Origin: Geobacter sp.
Lineage (GTDB): Bacteria > Desulfobacterota > Desulfuromonadia > Geobacterales > Geobacteraceae
Direction: 5' to 3'
Length of the DNA stretch: 7,760 nucleotides
Assembly (NCBI GenBank): GCA_003857395.1
Contig: RPRC01000266.1
Span: 1-7,760, forward strand
Every line of letters starts with the position of its first letter. The stretch's first letter is position 1. Made by a program: the position numbers and the translations under genes. Below are positions 5,910-7,760 of the stretch, one piece after another. Under the pieces are notes generated by a model. That model was not told the origin of the DNA. It did no database searches and saw nothing but the letters and a program-made list of their open reading frames with translations.

Positions 5910-5925
5910 CATCCATTTTGTGGGT
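5901..5925 (-). promoter_or_regulatory. Alternative pairing arm of the 5874-5909 hairpin
   Basis: GTGGGT at 5920-5925 is complementary to ACCCAC at 5901-5906, which is also part of the terminator stem. On the minus strand this third arm is transcribed first, so a 6-bp alternative hairpin could form at the expense of the terminator. The short stem and 13-nt loop make it less persuasive than the equivalent at 5498-5522. Confidence 0.25.
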
Positions 5926-6102
5926 GAGTTGAGAGGTATTGACAGGAAATTGCCACGTGTCCGGAGACTTCTTCATCAGAAGAAAACAGTGAAAGGCAGG
6001 ACAAAAAACAGAAAGGTGTTTTTTACGTAATCTTTTGAAAGTAATCGCTTGACCATCTGAATCGTGTTCAAAATTGGCCCTGAGACATCCGAACATCCGC
6101 AC

Positions 6103-6423
6103 CTAATTGATTCTGGTAAAGCGACGCTCCCTCTCCAGACTGGAAACATCGACCTTCTCGCAATGCTCCCGAATTTGCGTCATGTACACTCCGAACTCCG
6201 GATCAGCCCGCCAGGCGTCTATGCTCTCTTCATCATCCCAGCGAAACAAGGTAAAGAATCTCCCGATACGTGTCTGATCCCTGAAAAGCGTTATTTCACT
6301 GACTGACGAATAGTTCTCGATTGTCCATTCGGCAACCGCCTCAATAGCGTCGATAAAATCTTTTTCCTGCCCTTGCCTGACGATGAAACTCCCCGATGTG
6401 TACGGCGCTTGTTCGTCCCTCAT
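6103..6423 (-). CDS. Antibiotic-biosynthesis-monooxygenase (ABM) domain protein
   Basis: This encodes 106 residues forming a single ABM/dimeric alpha-beta barrel domain. It opens with a strand (SGSFIVRQG), then helix QEKDFIDAIEAVAEWTIEN, strands SEITLFRDQ and RFFTLFRWDD, and the helix ESIDAWRADPEFGVYM, in the order usual for PF03992. Such proteins are small cytosolic dimers; some are cofactor-free monooxygenases or haem-degrading enzymes, but most are uncharacterised. No haem-binding histidine is evident, so the activity stays open. The ATG at 6423 has AGGAG 6 nt upstream (6430-6434). It follows the ydcF-like gene by 100 bp with a strong hairpin between them, so it may be transcribed separately. 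Confidence 0.85.
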   Translation of the reverse strand: MRDEQAPYTSGSFIVRQGQEKDFIDAIEAVAEWTIENYSSVSEITLFRDQTRIGRFFTLFRWDDEESIDAWRADPEFGVYMTQIREHCEKVDVSSLERERRFTRIN

Positions 6424-6482
6424 GTGCGACTCCTTTCCGGTGTACTCCTGCTATCCCTCGTGCTATACGATCAGAATCCTCA

Positions 6483-6506
6483 GAGAAACCGGGAAGCCCG
6501 GTTCTC
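6483..6506. terminator. GC-rich hairpin between ydcF-like and ABM genes
   Basis: AACCGGG (6487-6493) and CCCGGTT (6497-6503) form a perfect 7-bp stem with a 3-nt loop, extended by GAG/CTC (6483-6485 and 6504-6506) across a bulged A. It lies 17 nt after the ydcF-like stop. No T run follows on the minus strand, so it may be a weak or Rho-assisted terminator or an mRNA-stabilising stem. Confidence 0.45.
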
Positions 6507-6523
6507 GGCATAATTCTTTTCCC

Positions 6524-7282
6524 TCACAACTCCCCACGCAGTCGCCACCAAGCGAGGCTCAGCCATTCCGCCAGGCCAACTGAAGAGTTTTTGAGATTCT
6601 CAGCCCGGGGAATGAAAAGGGCCGCCCCTTTCTTTCGCGACTGGGAGAGGTAGTAGGCAGGGGCTGGAATAACGGTGAAGCCCTGCCTGGTGAACATGAT
6701 AACCGCACGCTTCATGTAATATGCGGAAGTGGCAAGAATGATGCGGTTCCCCTTCAGTAGCTTGCGCACCGCCTGAGAATTCTCCAGGGTGTTTCGGGAA
6801 AAATTTTCCACCACAACCTGTCTGCGTGGCATACCCATGGCATAGGCCGCCTCGGCCATCACCTCGGCATCTTTCAGTTTCGTCGCAAACGGCTCGCCAT
6901 TCCCACCTACTAAAACGAGTGGAATTTTAAGCTTCTTTGCAAGCGACACCCCCAAAACCAGACGGGCGCTGGTTTCTCCGTTCGGGAGGGGAGGTGCACC
7001 AATCCAGGTACGATCAACCGAGCCGCCTCCGGGCACCACGACCGCAACAGCAGAGCCCGGCAGAGTTGTAAGAGGGCGCGAGCTCCGCTCCAGAGGCTTG
7101 AGAAGACTATCCGCAACCGGCCCAAGACTCAGGAGATATAGCACCAGCGCAGAAATCAGGAGAAACCCCTTTGCCATTCCGGCACGATTACGTGAGACCA
7201 CCGCACCAAAGAGCATAAAGACAATAAGGCATGCGGGCGGCATGACCAAAAACCAGAGTATTTTCTGCAGAGTAAAAGACAT
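6524..7282 (-). CDS. YdcF/ElyC-like DUF218 membrane protein
   Basis: This encodes 252 residues: two N-terminal transmembrane helices (about 5-29 and 39-61) followed by a DUF218 domain. The domain shows VVVPGGG (81-87), a second alpha-beta unit with LVLVGGNGE, and the block VENFSRNTLENS followed by IILATSAYYMKRA. This layout and length match ElyC, an inner-membrane protein needed for envelope integrity at low temperature in E. coli and linked to peptidoglycan precursor use; the enzymatic activity of the family is poorly defined. I start at the ATG at 7282 because MSFTLQKILWFL is the family's typical opening. The frame extends upstream to a TTG at 7351, but that has no ribosome binding site and adds an atypical 23 residues. 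The site before 7282 is weak (GAGAT, about 8 nt). Confidence 0.88.
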   Translation of the reverse strand: MSFTLQKILWFLVMPPACLIVFMLFGAVVSRNRAGMAKGFLLISALVLYLLSLGPVADSLLKPLERSSRPLTTLPGSAVAVVVPGGGSVDRTWIGAPPLPNGETSARLVLGVSLAKKLKIPLVLVGGNGEPFATKLKDAEVMAEAAYAMGMPRRQVVVENFSRNTLENSQAVRKLLKGNRIILATSAYYMKRAVIMFTRQGFTVIPAPAYYLSQSRKKGAALFIPRAENLKNSSVGLAEWLSLAWWRLRGEL

Positions 7283-7465
7283 GTGCACATCTCTTTCAGG
7301 GTAAGAAGAAACGAGCAGAAGGGATACAACCAGGCAAGGCAAAAAGGACAAAATATTTTACGACACGAACCGTCTGGCTGACAGGCCGCCCGGAAAACAG
7401 AAAAGGGAGGTTCCAGGGAGATACCGCACAGCTGCCAGGCAACTGAGCCACATTCCATGCAAGGA

Positions 7466-7760
7466 TCAGCCCCGTTTGCGGAGGTAGCGAAGGAATTCCT
7501 CCTGTGTCAGTTCTTTTTTTCGGATGAGATGCTCGATCTGATGCCCGATGGCAAGTTTTTCGCCCTCTTTCATAGCCTCTTTCATAAGGACAAAAAGCGG
7601 GAGATTTTTCGTCTGGGGGTAGAGTCGAAATCGATCCATCAGTTCAAAAGCAGACATGTCAGGAAGCATTAGAGTCGAGAAGGCCATGTAGCGAAGCTCC
7701 GTAGTAGCAAGGGCAATGCCTTCCTTACCGGTATAGGCATTTACCACCTCAAAGCCCAGG
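7466..7760 (-). CDS. Receiver-like domain, C-terminal part, cut by window edge
   Basis: The frame is open to the window end, so the N-terminus is missing; about 98 residues are visible. The pattern LGFEVVNAYTGKEGIALA, then LMLPDMSAFELMDRF, LPLFVLMK and HLIRKKELTQEEFLRYL follows the second half of a CheY-like receiver domain. It is closest to receivers that end histidine kinases or hybrid regulators. The phospho-acceptor aspartate expected two residues before MLPDM is threonine (AFSTLMLPDM), so phosphorylation there is unlikely; the acidic cluster and start would lie outside the window. The GTG at 7747 is an internal valine, not a start. It is followed by 183 bp before the ydcF-like gene (7283-7465), which shows no gene. 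Confidence 0.72.
   Translation of the reverse strand, partial: LGFEVVNAYTGKEGIALATTELRYMAFSTLMLPDMSAFELMDRFRLYPQTKNLPLFVLMKEAMKEGEKLAIGHQIEHLIRKKELTQEEFLRYLRKRG

Larger units (their letters stand above)
5379..6102. other. 720-bp intergenic region without a convincing gene
   Basis: No open frame here has a ribosome binding site and protein-like composition. The longest frame (5872-6102, minus) starts at a GTG abutting the previous stop, lacks a Shine-Dalgarno sequence and runs through a terminator stem. The region is more AT-rich than the flanking genes and holds two terminator-like three-arm structures (5874-5925 and 5465-5522), a possible leader ORF and a tandem 9-bp repeat. No sigma-54 -24/-12 element with correct spacing and a relevant gene downstream was found on the minus strand. 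Confidence 0.7.

Noticed and set aside
6003..6024. AT-rich inverted repeat AAAAAACA/TGTTTTTT after the ABM gene
   Set aside because: The stem is almost all A-T pairs and probably unstable; the hairpin at 5874-5909 is a better terminator candidate.
5872..6102. 76-codon minus-strand frame in the intergenic region
   Set aside because: It starts at a GTG directly after the ABM stop codon, has no ribosome binding site, runs through the 5878-5909 stem and has unconvincing composition.
7283..7351. Longer N-terminus of the ydcF-like gene from a TTG
   Set aside because: It lacks a ribosome binding site, and the protein from the ATG at 7282 begins with the family's usual sequence and length.
1..7760. 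CRISPR arrays, insertion sequences, tRNA or rRNA genes
   Set aside because: No regularly spaced repeats, transposase motifs, terminal inverted repeats, or tRNA/rRNA-like sequence were seen on either strand.

Overview
The window looks like a chromosomal segment of an anaerobic, diol- or alcohol-using Gram-negative bacterium. A signal-peptide-bearing outer-membrane beta-barrel protein shows a Gram-negative envelope. Two butanediol/acetoin dehydrogenases, a VOC protein and a DUF6506-like protein recall Desulfuromonadales/Pelobacter-like Desulfobacterota. The taxonomic guess is inference; no rRNA or other phylogenetic marker is present. Every convincing gene is on the minus strand, so transcription runs from high to low coordinates.

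Upstream block (7760 to 6103): the C-terminal part of a degenerate receiver-domain protein running off the window edge; a YdcF/ElyC-type DUF218 membrane protein whose real start is probably 7282; and a small antibiotic-biosynthesis-monooxygenase-fold protein. A strong hairpin (6483-6506) separates the last two. These look like housekeeping or accessory genes unrelated to the block below.

Regulatory gap (6102 to 5379, about 720 bp): no convincing gene. It holds two intrinsic-terminator-like structures on the minus strand (5874-5909 and 5465-5503). Each has a third complementary arm transcribed before it that could form a competing hairpin. The second lies only 86 bp ahead of the dehydrogenase gene and overlaps a possible 11-codon leader ORF, so it is a candidate transcription attenuator. 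A 9-bp tandem direct repeat with 11-bp period lies further upstream.

Main block (5378 to 89): a run of six genes in one direction. They encode an SDR-type meso-butanediol dehydrogenase/acetoin reductase, an outer-membrane channel resembling the phenol-degradation MetA family, and a zinc-dependent (R,R)-type 2,3-butanediol dehydrogenase. A terminator-like hairpin follows (2353-2392). Then come an unrecognised 10-helix inner-membrane protein, a methylmalonyl-CoA-epimerase-like VOC protein and a DUF6506-like protein, closed by a terminator at 7-39. A coherent reading is an uptake and oxidation module for 2,3-butanediol, acetoin or a similar secondary alcohol or alpha-hydroxyketone: outer-membrane entry, possible inner-membrane transport, two dehydrogenases of presumably different stereospecificity, and an epimerase-fold protein. 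The dehydrogenase family calls are firm; the exact substrate and the roles of the last three genes are inference.
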